This document shows positions 13,803 to 21,349 of a stretch of 21,349 nucleotides of DNA, in pieces. The stretch covers positions 1-21,349 of the forward strand of contig CACDNJ010000008.1 in assembly GCA_902554135.1 (NCBI GenBank). Reading direction: 5' to 3'. Below the pieces are notes generated by a model, which ran no database searches, was not told the DNA's origin, and saw only the letters and a list, made by a program, of their open reading frames with translations. Position 1 is the stretch's first letter. The number at the start of each line of letters is the position of its first letter. This DNA comes from an uncultured Pelagibacteraceae bacterium. GTDB taxonomy: Bacteria; Pseudomonadota; Alphaproteobacteria; Pelagibacterales; Pelagibacteraceae. The position numbers were made by a program, and so were the translations under genes.

Positions 13803-16301
13803 GTGATCCTCTCTAATTTATATAAAAGCTCTGTAATTCAAAAGCCAAAATTTACTTTATTTGTTCTTGCCCTGGTATTGTTGACTTTTGTGTATTTTAC
13901 AAAAAATTTCCAACTAGATGCTTCATCGGATACCCTGCTTTTAGAGAATGATCCAGATTTAAAATATTTAAGAGAAGTAAATAGCAAATATGGTTCTAAA
14001 GATTTTTTAGTTTTAACCTATACTCACTCTCCCAACGAAGACTATAATTTTAAATCAGAAGATACCATTAAAAATCTCCAACTATTAAAAAACTCTTTAG
14101 AGAATCTAAGCTGGGTAGATAATGTAATTACGATCTTAGATGTTCCTTTGCTCAAGAATAACGACAACCCCTTGGCAGATAGAATAAAAAACTTCAAGAC
14201 TTTATCCAGTACAGATGTTGATTTAGATAGGGGTTTTGATGAAATTATTGAAAGCCCAATATACAAAAATTTTGTAATTAGTGAGGATGGAAAAACAAGT
14301 GGAGTTTTAGTTTATATAAAACCTGATAAAAAGTTGGCCGAATTAATAAAAACAAAGAATGATTATCTTGAAAGAAAAGTCGAGGGGCAACTTACATCTA
14401 AAGAGAAAGATTCTTATAAAACTTTTTTAAAAGATTATGATTCTTATAAAAAATCATACAATAAAAAAAATCATGAAAATATAAGTGAAATAAGGAAAAT
14501 TATTCAAGATCATCCTGCTCCTGGAAAAGTCAAAAGAAGCTCTGCAGATATATATCCTGTAATTCATCTTGGAGGGGTTCCGATGATAGCTGATGATATG
14601 ATGACTTTTATAAAAAATGATATTGTTGTTTTTGGAGCCGGAGTATTTTTGTTTATCGTCTGTACCCTTTGGTTTGTGTTTAGAAGCTTGATTTGGGTAT
14701 TAATACCTTTGTCAAGTTGCTTCTTCTCAGTTTTAATTATGATTGGTTTTCTAGGTTTAGTTGGCTGGAAAGTTACAGTTATATCTTCAAACTTTATTGC
14801 ATTAATGTTGATTTTAACAATGGCTATGAATATCCACATGAGTGTTCGATATTTGCAGTTTATAAAAGAAAACCCGGATGTTTCAAATAGTGAAGCGCTT
14901 CTCTGGACTTCTGAAAAAATGTTTTGGCCAATACTTTACACTGTCCTCACAACGATATGTGCATTTTTATCTTTAATATTTAGTGGTATCAAACCTATTA
15001 TAGATTTTGGTTGGATGATGACAGTGGGCTTGTTGGTTTCAATGTCTGTAACTTTTACTTTATTACCATCAATGTTAAATATTCTAAGCAAAAAGAGTGT
15101 AAACTATAGAGATCAAAAAAAATCAAAAATCACTTCTTTCTTGAGTAGAGTTTCTCAAAAAAATACTAAAACAATTTTTGCATCAGCAATACTTGTTGTG
15201 ATTGTAAGCATTGTTGGAATAACAAAACTTGAAGTGGAGAATAGTTTTATAAACTATTTTGATAAAGAAACTGAGATTTATAAAGGAATGAAATTAATAG
15301 ATAAAGAACTTGGGGGAACAACCCCTCTTGACGTAATAGTAAAATTTCCAAAAAAAGAAGAGGAAGAGAGAGATGAAGTAGATGATGACTGGGGTGAAGA
15401 GGAAGAAGACGATGCAAAATATTGGTTTACTAGAGACAAAATAGACAGAATTACCCAAGTTCACGATTATTTGGATGGCCTGGATTCCGTGGGAAAGGTT
15501 ATATCTTTTGCATCTATGGTTAGAGTTGCTGAAGACTTAAGTGGTGGAAAAAAATTACAAGGTCTAGAAATGGGAGTGTTATACACTAAAATACCAGATT
15601 CAATAAAAAAAGAAATCATTGATCCTTATATTTCTATAAAAAATAACGAGGCAAGAATTGGTTTAAGAATTTTGGACTCTAAAGAAGATCTGAGGAGAAA
15701 CGAGCTTATTAAAAAAATTAATCATGATTTAGAAAATAAACTAGGTTTAAATCGCGAAGAATTCAAATTAGCTGGGATTCTCATATTGTTTAATAATCTT
15801 TTACAAAGTTTATTCAAATCTCAAATATTAACTTTGGGAATTGTTATGGCAGGAATAACTTTGATGTTTTTTATACTTTTTAGAAACATATCTTTGTCAT
15901 TGATTGGTGTTGTTCCTAACTTTATGGCTGCCTTTTTAATTTTAGGTATTATTGGTTTATTAGAGATTCCCCTGGACATGATGACAATAACCATTGCTGC
16001 GATAACAATCGGTATAGCTGTAGATAATAGCATACATTATATTTATAGATTTAAAGAAGAGTTTAAAAAAATTAATGATTATAATCTTACTCTTGAAAAA
16101 TGTCATAATACGGTAGGTGTTGCTATCCTAAACACTTCCATAACAATAGTTTTTGGTTTTTCAATATTGGTACTTTCTAATTTTATACCAACAATTTATT
16201 TTGGTGTTTTCACAGGAATAGCAATGCTCTTAGCGATGATTTCTGTTTTGACATTGCTGCCAAGACTGATCTTAACTTTTAAACCTTTTAAAAATGGATA
16301 A
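13803..16301 (+). CDS. RND/MMPL-family exporter (COG1033 type)
   Basis: This 832-residue inner-membrane protein belongs to the RND superfamily of proton-driven exporters; the substrate is unknown. It shows the duplicated layout: helix 1 (about 16-34), a large periplasmic loop (35-270), five helices (about 272-430), helix 7 (about 461-479), a second loop, and five helices from about 675 to the end. The second half carries GIAVDNSIHYIYRF with the membrane Asp typical of the family. In the first half the same place reads TMAMNIHMSVRY, without the Asp. The second loop holds a very acidic stretch (about 517-545, rich in Glu/Asp). The start is GTG with no visible ribosome binding site; the frame is open upstream but offers no ATG. 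It overlaps cvpA by 8 bp. A lipid or hopanoid-like substrate is possible but unsupported. Confidence 0.85.
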   Translation: MILSNLYKSSVIQKPKFTLFVLALVLLTFVYFTKNFQLDASSDTLLLENDPDLKYLREVNSKYGSKDFLVLTYTHSPNEDYNFKSEDTIKNLQLLKNSLENLSWVDNVITILDVPLLKNNDNPLADRIKNFKTLSSTDVDLDRGFDEIIESPIYKNFVISEDGKTSGVLVYIKPDKKLAELIKTKNDYLERKVEGQLTSKEKDSYKTFLKDYDSYKKSYNKKNHENISEIRKIIQDHPAPGKVKRSSADIYPVIHLGGVPMIADDMMTFIKNDIVVFGAGVFLFIVCTLWFVFRSLIWVLIPLSSCFFSVLIMIGFLGLVGWKVTVISSNFIALMLILTMAMNIHMSVRYLQFIKENPDVSNSEALLWTSEKMFWPILYTVLTTICAFLSLIFSGIKPIIDFGWMMTVGLLVSMSVTFTLLPSMLNILSKKSVNYRDQKKSKITSFLSRVSQKNTKTIFASAILVVIVSIVGITKLEVENSFINYFDKETEIYKGMKLIDKELGGTTPLDVIVKFPKKEEEERDEVDDDWGEEEEDDAKYWFTRDKIDRITQVHDYLDGLDSVGKVISFASMVRVAEDLSGGKKLQGLEMGVLYTKIPDSIKKEIIDPYISIKNNEARIGLRILDSKEDLRRNELIKKINHDLENKLGLNREEFKLAGILILFNNLLQSLFKSQILTLGIVMAGITLMFFILFRNISLSLIGVVPNFMAAFLILGIIGLLEIPLDMMTITIAAITIGIAVDNSIHYIYRFKEEFKKINDYNLTLEKCHNTVGVAILNTSITIVFGFSILVLSNFIPTIYFGVFTGIAMLLAMISVLTLLPRLILTFKPFKNG

Positions 16302-16839
16302 TTTTTTATCTTTTATAAGAGAAGATATTGTTTTATTTGACATAATATTTTTAATTTTTATTATTTATTTTTCACTTCAATGTTTCGCTAAAGGATTTTT
16401 TTTGAGTCTGATATCTTCTTTAAAGTGGATTCTAGCACTAATCATAACAATAATTTTAGTGCCAAAAGTTGAACCTTACATCTCAGACTATATAGACAAC
16501 CAATATATTCTTGGTATTGGTCTGGGTGTATCCCTTTATGTATTGTCTCTTTTTGCACTGATTCTTTTGGGAAGATCATTGGGAAAACTTTTTGCTTATA
16601 CAGGCGCTGGATCTGTGGATAAAACTTTTGGTTTTTTCTTCGGTATTTTTAAAGGTTATATTTTTGTAGTTTGTATTTTTTCAATAGTAAATTGGTTTTA
16701 TTCCTATGAAAAATGGGATATGTCGTTGAATAAGGCCTATTCTTTTTCAATAGTTGAGAAAGGAAGTAAATTGTTAATTGAGGAATTTCCGAATAGTAAT
16801 GACATTGAAGAAACAAAAGAAGAAATCCAAAAAATTTAA
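16294..16839 (+). CDS. cvpA: CvpA family inner-membrane protein
   Basis: CvpA is a small polytopic membrane protein, named for colicin V production in E. coli; its biochemical role is not settled, though links to envelope stress and bile resistance are reported. The 181-residue product has four hydrophobic segments at about 13-33, 36-56, 68-92 and 110-130, the ILLGRSLGKLF segment, and the DKTFGFFFGIFKGYIF motif diagnostic for the family. A charged C-terminal tail follows. It overlaps the exporter stop by 8 bp, and its last 41 bp overlap the likely start of purF, the same cvpA-purF pairing found in E. coli and many alphaproteobacteria. Confidence 0.9.
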   Translation: MDNFLSFIREDIVLFDIIFLIFIIYFSLQCFAKGFFLSLISSLKWILALIITIILVPKVEPYISDYIDNQYILGIGLGVSLYVLSLFALILLGRSLGKLFAYTGAGSVDKTFGFFFGIFKGYIFVVCIFSIVNWFYSYEKWDMSLNKAYSFSIVEKGSKLLIEEFPNSNDIEETKEEIQKI

Positions 16840-18277
16840 AGACAGACCAATTAGAGAAGAGTGTGGTGTTTTTGGTATTTACGACTTTCCAGACGCTTCT
16901 ACATTAACTGCTTTGGGGCTTCACGCATTGCAGCACAGGGGGCAGGAAGGATGTGGGATCGTGTCTTTTGATGGAAAAAATTTTCATTCAGAGAAAAGAC
17001 ATGGTTTGGTTGGGGACAATTTTACTAATAAAGAAATTTTAAAAAAATTACCCGGAGGTTTTGCCATAGGTCACAATCGTTATTCAACGACAGGGGAAGA
17101 TTCTTTAAGAAATATACAGCCTTTTTTTGCAGACATTTATGGAGGTGGAATTAGTGTTGCTCATAATGGTAATTTTACCAACGCTGTTAAATTGAGAGAA
17201 AAGTTGGTTAAAGAGGGTGCTATTTTTAGAACTACTTCAGATACAGAAATTATTGTTCAGTTAATTGCCAAATCAAAAAGAACAAAAATTACAGATAAGA
17301 TAGTCGATACGCTTTTTCAAGTTCAAGGAGGCTATGCTTTAGTTATAATGAGTAACAAGCAATTAATAGGTGCCAGAGATCCTTTGGGAATCAGGCCTCT
17401 GGTTTTGGGAAAAATTAAAAATTCCTATGTTCTTGCTTCTGAAACTTGTGCTCTGGATATTATTGGAGCTAAATTTATCAGAGAAGTAGAAAATGGTGAA
17501 GTAGTGGTTATCGAAAACAATTCTTTAAAAAGCATAAGACCATTTACCAAGAAAAAACCTAGACCTTGTGTGTTTGAATATATTTATTTTTCTAGACCAG
17601 ACAGTCTTTTGCAAGAAAAATGTGCTTACGACTATAGAAAAAGTTTTGGTTGTGAGCTTGCAAAAGAGTCTGACGATATAGGCGATATTATAGTTCCGGT
17701 TCCTGATTCTGGCGTGCCGGCGGCTATCGGATATAGTCAGTACAAAAAAATCAGTTTTGAACTTGGTCTTATTAGGAATCATTATGTTGGAAGAACATTT
17801 ATCGAGCCAAAACAAAGCATAAGAAGTTTTGGTGTAAAATTAAAATTAAGTTCAAATAAATCTTCAATAAAAAATAAATCTATAGTCCTAATCGACGATT
17901 CTTTGGTAAGAGGAACAACATGCTCTAAGATAGTTAAGATGCTTTATGATGGAGGAGCGAAAGAAGTTCATGTAAGAATTGCATGTCCTCCTATAAAATT
18001 TCCTGACTTTTATGGTATAGACATGCCATCTAAAAAAGAGCTTTTGGCAGCAAATAAAAATTTAGATGAAATGTGTGAATACATTCAAGCAGATTCATTA
18101 AAATTTTTAAGCCTAGAAGGTTTATACAAAGCAGTTTGTGGTCAAAGTAGAAATAAAATATATCCTCAACTTACAGATCATTACTTCACAGGGGAATATC
18201 CGATTAAATTAGCAGATCAAATGGAAGATGACGGAGTCTCTCAATTATCTTTGCTTAGCGGTAAATCTAATAATTAG
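16799..18277 (+). CDS. purF: Amidophosphoribosyltransferase (glutamine-PRPP) PurF
   Basis: PurF makes phosphoribosylamine from PRPP and glutamine, the first committed step of purine synthesis. With the ATG at 16799 the product is 492 residues with a basic leader to Cys22 (REECGVFGIY), the catalytic nucleophile exposed after removal of the propeptide. Glutaminase motifs HALQHRGQEG, GHNRYSTTG and AHNGN are intact, as are GARDPLGIRPL, the IIVPVPDSGVPAA segment and the PRPP-binding loop IDDSLVRGTT (near 365). A TTG at 16778 would add seven residues; the ATG is preferred because homologues have short leaders, though a GAGGAA at 16780-16785 lies 13 nt away from it. Cysteines that bind a 4Fe-4S cluster in B. 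subtilis-type enzymes are replaced: Asp403, Thr459 and Tyr462. Confidence 0.96.
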   Translation: MTLKKQKKKSKKFKDRPIREECGVFGIYDFPDASTLTALGLHALQHRGQEGCGIVSFDGKNFHSEKRHGLVGDNFTNKEILKKLPGGFAIGHNRYSTTGEDSLRNIQPFFADIYGGGISVAHNGNFTNAVKLREKLVKEGAIFRTTSDTEIIVQLIAKSKRTKITDKIVDTLFQVQGGYALVIMSNKQLIGARDPLGIRPLVLGKIKNSYVLASETCALDIIGAKFIREVENGEVVVIENNSLKSIRPFTKKKPRPCVFEYIYFSRPDSLLQEKCAYDYRKSFGCELAKESDDIGDIIVPVPDSGVPAAIGYSQYKKISFELGLIRNHYVGRTFIEPKQSIRSFGVKLKLSSNKSSIKNKSIVLIDDSLVRGTTCSKIVKMLYDGGAKEVHVRIACPPIKFPDFYGIDMPSKKELLAANKNLDEMCEYIQADSLKFLSLEGLYKAVCGQSRNKIYPQLTDHYFTGEYPIKLADQMEDDGVSQLSLLSGKSNN

Positions 18278-18278
18278 A

Positions 18279-19619
18279 CTAATTAAATTGCAAAATTCTC
18301 ATTTTATTATCAATTATTAATATAGTTTCATTCCAAATTATGGGTTTTGAAAAAAAACTTTTACTAACTTTTGCATAGTTAATAACTTCTCCATTTTGAT
18401 AATCTAGAAATAGAAAGTATCCTCTTTCGGTTGTTATAAATATTTGGTCGGAAACAAATAAAATAGAAGTTATATTTCCCGTCTTGTGATATTCTAGTTT
18501 TTTTGATTTTTTAAATAAATTTCCGGACCAAACAACTTTTCCCGTTTTGCGATCTAAACTTAGAATGAATCCTTTTTTGGAAGTTAAAAAAATATAATCT
18601 TTTAAAACAATTGGTTTCATTTCACTGGCAAAAGGAAATTCCCAATTAACAAAGCCGTTTGTTGAGTTCATTGAGAATGTGGATAAAACACTACTTAAAA
18701 TAATTTCGTTATCTAAATAAACAATGGGTGAAGAATAAAATAAATCTACTTGTTGGTCTGTACTTCTTCCAGTTAAATTAAACAGCCAATTTATATTTTT
18801 ATTTTTATAACTAAGCGAATAAATTTCTGCAGCGGAAGTTATAAAATAAACATTTTTTTTAATATTGTCTAAACTTACATTAGATTTATTTCTAGATTTA
18901 AGAAAAGATGGCACTGTTTCTAGATCTGTTTTTTGTTTTCCTGTATTTTCTGAAATTACATAAAATTTGTTATCTTGGTTAACTAAAAATACATCATCAC
19001 CATCTATTTTAATATTTGATCTGAACGGAACGCCATAATTTTTTGCCCATTTAATCTCACCTGAATTTTTATCTAGACTGTAAATAAATCCAAGATTGTC
19101 AGAAATTATTATATTGTTCGTTGAAATAGAAAGATTAATTTCTTTTGGTATATTTTTGTATCGTTTTCTGTAAAAGTTATATTTCCAAATCAATGTTTCT
19201 CTATCGATTGAATAGCTGAATACAGTTCCAGATGGATCGTAAAAAAACATTATGCCTTTCTCTATTATGGGTTCAAAATCAACACCCGTTAAATCAAATG
19301 AATTTTTTCCTAATTTTTTACTTTTCAAAATTAAATTTTTTTTATTTTGATAAGTAAGATGAGGTACATGATTTCCTGTTGTAAAATTCTGTTGATTCCA
19401 TTCCTGGTTTGTAGATGATTTTGAAACTTTGATTATTTTGTTATTTTTGACTTGTTCTTCAAATTTTTTTGCAGTTGAGAAAATTATTTTTGCATTTTTT
19501 CGAGCCTTTGCTTCTTCTAGATCCTTGGATAAATCATTCCACCTTCCTCCAACGCCAAAGGAACAATTTAACAAAAAAGCGCAAAAAATAAGAAATAATA
19601 AATTTTTAGTCTTACTCAT
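18279..19619 (-). CDS. bamB: BamB-like PQQ-repeat beta-propeller, outer membrane assembly
   Basis: BamB is a lipoprotein of the BAM complex that helps fold outer-membrane beta-barrels. The 446-residue product has a signal peptide with cysteines near residues 13 and 19; LLNC is the probable lipobox, though Asn before the Cys is unusual. A charged helix follows (about 30-60). After that come repeated propeller blades with typical PQQ-like endings (DKNSGEIKWAKNYG, STNGFVNWEFPF, DRKTGKVVWSGNLF, DYQNGEVINYAKV). It overlaps the upstream YfgM-like gene by 8 bp (ATGAGTAA), a pairing known from gammaproteobacteria, where der follows; here der is not adjacent. Its stop lies 1 bp from the convergent purF stop. 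Identification rests on fold and context, not on closely conserved residues. Confidence 0.8.
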   Translation of the reverse strand: MSKTKNLLFLIFCAFLLNCSFGVGGRWNDLSKDLEEAKARKNAKIIFSTAKKFEEQVKNNKIIKVSKSSTNQEWNQQNFTTGNHVPHLTYQNKKNLILKSKKLGKNSFDLTGVDFEPIIEKGIMFFYDPSGTVFSYSIDRETLIWKYNFYRKRYKNIPKEINLSISTNNIIISDNLGFIYSLDKNSGEIKWAKNYGVPFRSNIKIDGDDVFLVNQDNKFYVISENTGKQKTDLETVPSFLKSRNKSNVSLDNIKKNVYFITSAAEIYSLSYKNKNINWLFNLTGRSTDQQVDLFYSSPIVYLDNEIILSSVLSTFSMNSTNGFVNWEFPFASEMKPIVLKDYIFLTSKKGFILSLDRKTGKVVWSGNLFKKSKKLEYHKTGNITSILFVSDQIFITTERGYFLFLDYQNGEVINYAKVSKSFFSKPIIWNETILIIDNKMRILQFN

Positions 19620-20232
19620 TCTTAATTGAGTTAATCTTTCTGTTTATGTCTTCTTTTGAAATATCCTGATTATCGTCTTGAAGCAATACTGAATAATATT
19701 GTTTTGCCTTTTTGAATTGGTTTGTTGAATAATAAAAATCACCTAAAAATTTTAGAGCTTGTGCCTTCCATACCGAATTTGAATTTATTACTGGATTTAA
19801 TAACTCAAGAATCTCTTGCTCTCTTTTAGTGCCAGAAATGTAGATTGCTTTTTTTAACCTTAATAAATCCAAATCCTCTTCTGTGTAAGAATTATTATTA
19901 ATAAGATGATCAAAATAACTTATGACGATATTCTTATCTTCTATTAGATTTTTATCTATCAATAAAAAAAGAGATAAGCTTGCGTAAACAGTATTTTTTT
20001 TCTCTACAATTCCTTTGAGAATTTCTTTTGCTTCATTTTTATTATTGCTATCTATCAAAACCTGAGCTTTAACAAAATCTTCTGAAATTTTCACTTTTTC
20101 TTTTTTTGATTCGTAAACAAACCAAGAAGAAATCCCAATCAACAAGATAAGAACTGTAATAGAATAAATAAAAATTTTTGAGTTTGATTTGAGAAAATAA
20201 ATAAAATTTTTTTCTGGTAATTCTGTATTCAT
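19612..20232 (-). CDS. YfgM-like membrane-anchored TPR protein
   Basis: The 206-residue protein has a short cytoplasmic N-terminus, one transmembrane helix (about 22-40, IYSITVLILLIGISSWFVY) and a periplasmic helical domain with TPR-like repeats. The clearest repeat is WKAQALKFLGDFYYSTNQFKKAKQYYS near 155-185. In E. coli, YfgM has this layout and acts with the SecYEG-PpiD periplasmic chaperone network. Together with bamB it makes a module linking translocation to outer-membrane assembly. Its stop overlaps the bamB start by 8 bp and it starts 5 bp after panB. Sequence similarity across such proteins is low, so the function is inferred from layout and neighbour. Confidence 0.7.
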   Translation of the reverse strand: MNTELPEKNFIYFLKSNSKIFIYSITVLILLIGISSWFVYESKKEKVKISEDFVKAQVLIDSNNKNEAKEILKGIVEKKNTVYASLSLFLLIDKNLIEDKNIVISYFDHLINNNSYTEEDLDLLRLKKAIYISGTKREQEILELLNPVINSNSVWKAQALKFLGDFYYSTNQFKKAKQYYSVLLQDDNQDISKEDINRKINSIKNE

Positions 20233-20237
20233 AAAAA

Positions 20238-21011
20238 TTAATATGTGTTTGACTTTTTTGGAAATTTTCCTTTTATAACATCACTTCTGAATTTTTTTAA
20301 AGCATTGTTTAAAATTTTTTCTAAATTTACATATTTCTTTACAAATTTGGGATAAAAACCACTGAGACCTATCAAGTCATCAACCACAAGGATTTGTCCA
20401 TCGCAGACATTGGATGAGCCTATTCCGATGGTGGGTATACTGATTGACTCTGTTATTTTTTTTGCAGTTTTGAAATTTATACACTCCAAAACAATAGCAA
20501 ACGCTCCTGCTTCTTCTATTTTTATGGCATCAAGAATTAATTTTTTTTCTTCCTTCTGTTTCAAGCCTTGGGGCTTAAATGCTTTTTTGTATTGAGGGGT
20601 ATATCCTATGTGCCCCATAACTGGAACTCCTGATTCTACTATTTTTTTTACTATATTGAAATTTTTTCCATTGTTTTCAAATTTCACAGCATCACAACGA
20701 CTTTTTCTAAAAACTTCTCTAACATTTTTTTTTGCATTCTTGATATTTTTATAAGTATTAAAAGGCATATCAAATACTAAGATACTTTTAGTTAATGCTT
20801 TTTTAACACTTATTGAATGAGTAATCATGGTGTCTAGTTTGATTTCTCTGGTACTTTTCATTCCATAGAAGGCGGTTGCTACAGAATCTCCAACTAAGAC
20901 AATATCACAATATTTATCCAATATTTTTGCGATTGGTTTTGAATAAGCTGTCAAACAAACTAATTTTCTTTTCGATTTTCTGATTCTTTTAATCTTGTCA
21001 ACTAATTTCAT
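20238..21011 (-). CDS. panB: 3-methyl-2-oxobutanoate hydroxymethyltransferase PanB
   Basis: PanB transfers a hydroxymethyl group from 5,10-methylene-THF to alpha-ketoisovalerate to give ketopantoate, the first step of pantothenate and CoA synthesis. The 257-residue product is of normal length. It has the family motifs LTAYSKPIAKILD, VLVGDSVATAFYG (Asp42 as metal ligand), FDMPF (Asp81), Glu112 in VKFENNG, GHIGYTPQ (His134), the catalytic Glu176 in LECINF, and IPTIGIGSSNVCDGQILVVDDLIGL. No panC lies next to it in the window, so completeness of the pathway is unknown. It starts 13 bp after a TPR gene and is followed 5 bp later by the YfgM-like gene. Confidence 0.95.
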   Translation of the reverse strand: MKLVDKIKRIRKSKRKLVCLTAYSKPIAKILDKYCDIVLVGDSVATAFYGMKSTREIKLDTMITHSISVKKALTKSILVFDMPFNTYKNIKNAKKNVREVFRKSRCDAVKFENNGKNFNIVKKIVESGVPVMGHIGYTPQYKKAFKPQGLKQKEEKKLILDAIKIEEAGAFAIVLECINFKTAKKITESISIPTIGIGSSNVCDGQILVVDDLIGLSGFYPKFVKKYVNLEKILNNALKKFRSDVIKGKFPKKSNTY

Positions 21012-21024
21012 GATTAATTATTAT

Positions 21025-21349
21025 CTATTTTGTTTTTAATCTTTGAAATTTCTTTTTTAGCTCTACTTCTTTATCACAGATTTTTTTACAAATTTTTTTA
21101 AATTTTTTAATCAATTTATCAGATTCTTCATAATCAGATTTTTTTATTTTTAGCAGTGTTAAAAGATACAAGGCCTCTTCATTTTGTGGGTTCAGCAATA
21201 TAACAGTCTTTAAATTTTGCTCTTCCAGATTGTCCTTTTCTTCTTGTTTAAATATCTTGGCTAAATAAAGATAAGATCTCTCATTTTTTGGATTAAATAC
21301 GATAGCTTGTTCAAATTTAAATTTTGATTCTAAAAATTTTTTTTCATCA
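21025..21349 (-). CDS. TPR-repeat protein, 5' part outside the window
   Basis: A minus-strand frame enters from the window edge and ends at a TAG (21027-21025), giving the last 107 residues of a protein. It contains TPR-type repeats: one around FNPKNERSYLYLAKIFKQEE and one around LNPQNEEALYLLTLLKIKKS. A basic tail with two Cys (KKICKKICDK) follows. The protein is Lys/Glu-rich and very unlike panB, which starts 13 bp downstream of it. It may be a scaffolding or envelope protein, but nothing in the visible part fixes the function. Confidence 0.75.
   Translation of the reverse strand, partial: DEKKFLESKFKFEQAIVFNPKNERSYLYLAKIFKQEEKDNLEEQNLKTVILLNPQNEEALYLLTLLKIKKSDYEESDKLIKKFKKICKKICDKEVELKKKFQRLKTK

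Noticed and set aside
14042..16033. Minus-strand frames inside the exporter gene
   Set aside because: No start signals or homology; the plus-strand RND protein is continuous across all of them.
1..21349. CRISPR array, insertion sequence, prophage, toxin-antitoxin or defence system
   Set aside because: No regularly spaced repeats, transposase, integrase, phage or Cas-like proteins; every gene longer than about 100 residues fits a housekeeping or envelope family.

Overview
The window is an AT-rich, extremely compact bacterial chromosome segment carrying core housekeeping genes. Very low GC, near-zero intergenic spacing and alphaproteobacterial gene neighbourhoods (lptF-lptG-lptD-surA-pdxA-rsmA; gmk-acpP-fabG-fabD divergent from rpsF-rpsR-rplI-dnaB; cvpA-purF; bamB next to a YfgM-like protein) suggest a streamlined marine alphaproteobacterium of the SAR11/Pelagibacterales type. 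This placement is inference from protein style and gene order; no rRNA or other marker is present to prove it.

Layout. (1) 1-451: 3' part of purN (+), overlapping the end of ndk. (2) 441-1639: ndk and the catalytic half of pepA (-). (3) 1641-8530: a chain of overlapping plus-strand genes, lptF (5' truncated), lptG, lptD, surA-like, pdxA, rsmA/ksgA. They cover LPS transport to the outer membrane, outer-membrane protein chaperoning, vitamin B6 synthesis and 16S rRNA dimethylation. (4) 8537-11087: gmk, acpP, fabG, fabD (-), for nucleotide and fatty-acid synthesis. (5) 11186-13752: rpsF, rpsR, rplI, dnaB (+), reading away from fabD across a 98-bp control region. (6) 13803-18277: an RND/MMPL exporter, cvpA and purF (+). 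(7) 18279-21349: bamB, a YfgM-like membrane TPR protein, panB and a partial TPR protein (-).

Envelope biogenesis is the main functional theme. LptF/LptG/LptD move LPS, the SurA-like chaperone and BamB feed and form part of the outer-membrane protein machinery, and the YfgM-like protein probably works beside the Sec translocon. Purine synthesis (purN, purF), fatty-acid initiation, ribosome and replication genes fill the rest. No tRNA, rRNA, CRISPR, insertion sequence, integrase, phage gene or toxin-antitoxin pair was seen. No gap without a gene exceeds 100 bases.

The main anomaly is at about 1620-1645. The head-to-head genes pepA and lptF both lose their N-terminal ends at the same point, which indicates a deletion or a chimeric assembly join. 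Other notable points are a SurA-like protein without PPIase domains, a PurF lacking three of the expected Fe-S cysteines, an RND exporter where alr-radA are usually found, and a GC-rich discriminator after the rpsF promoter. I found no convincing undescribed system; the window is mostly ordinary core genome with a few second-look points.
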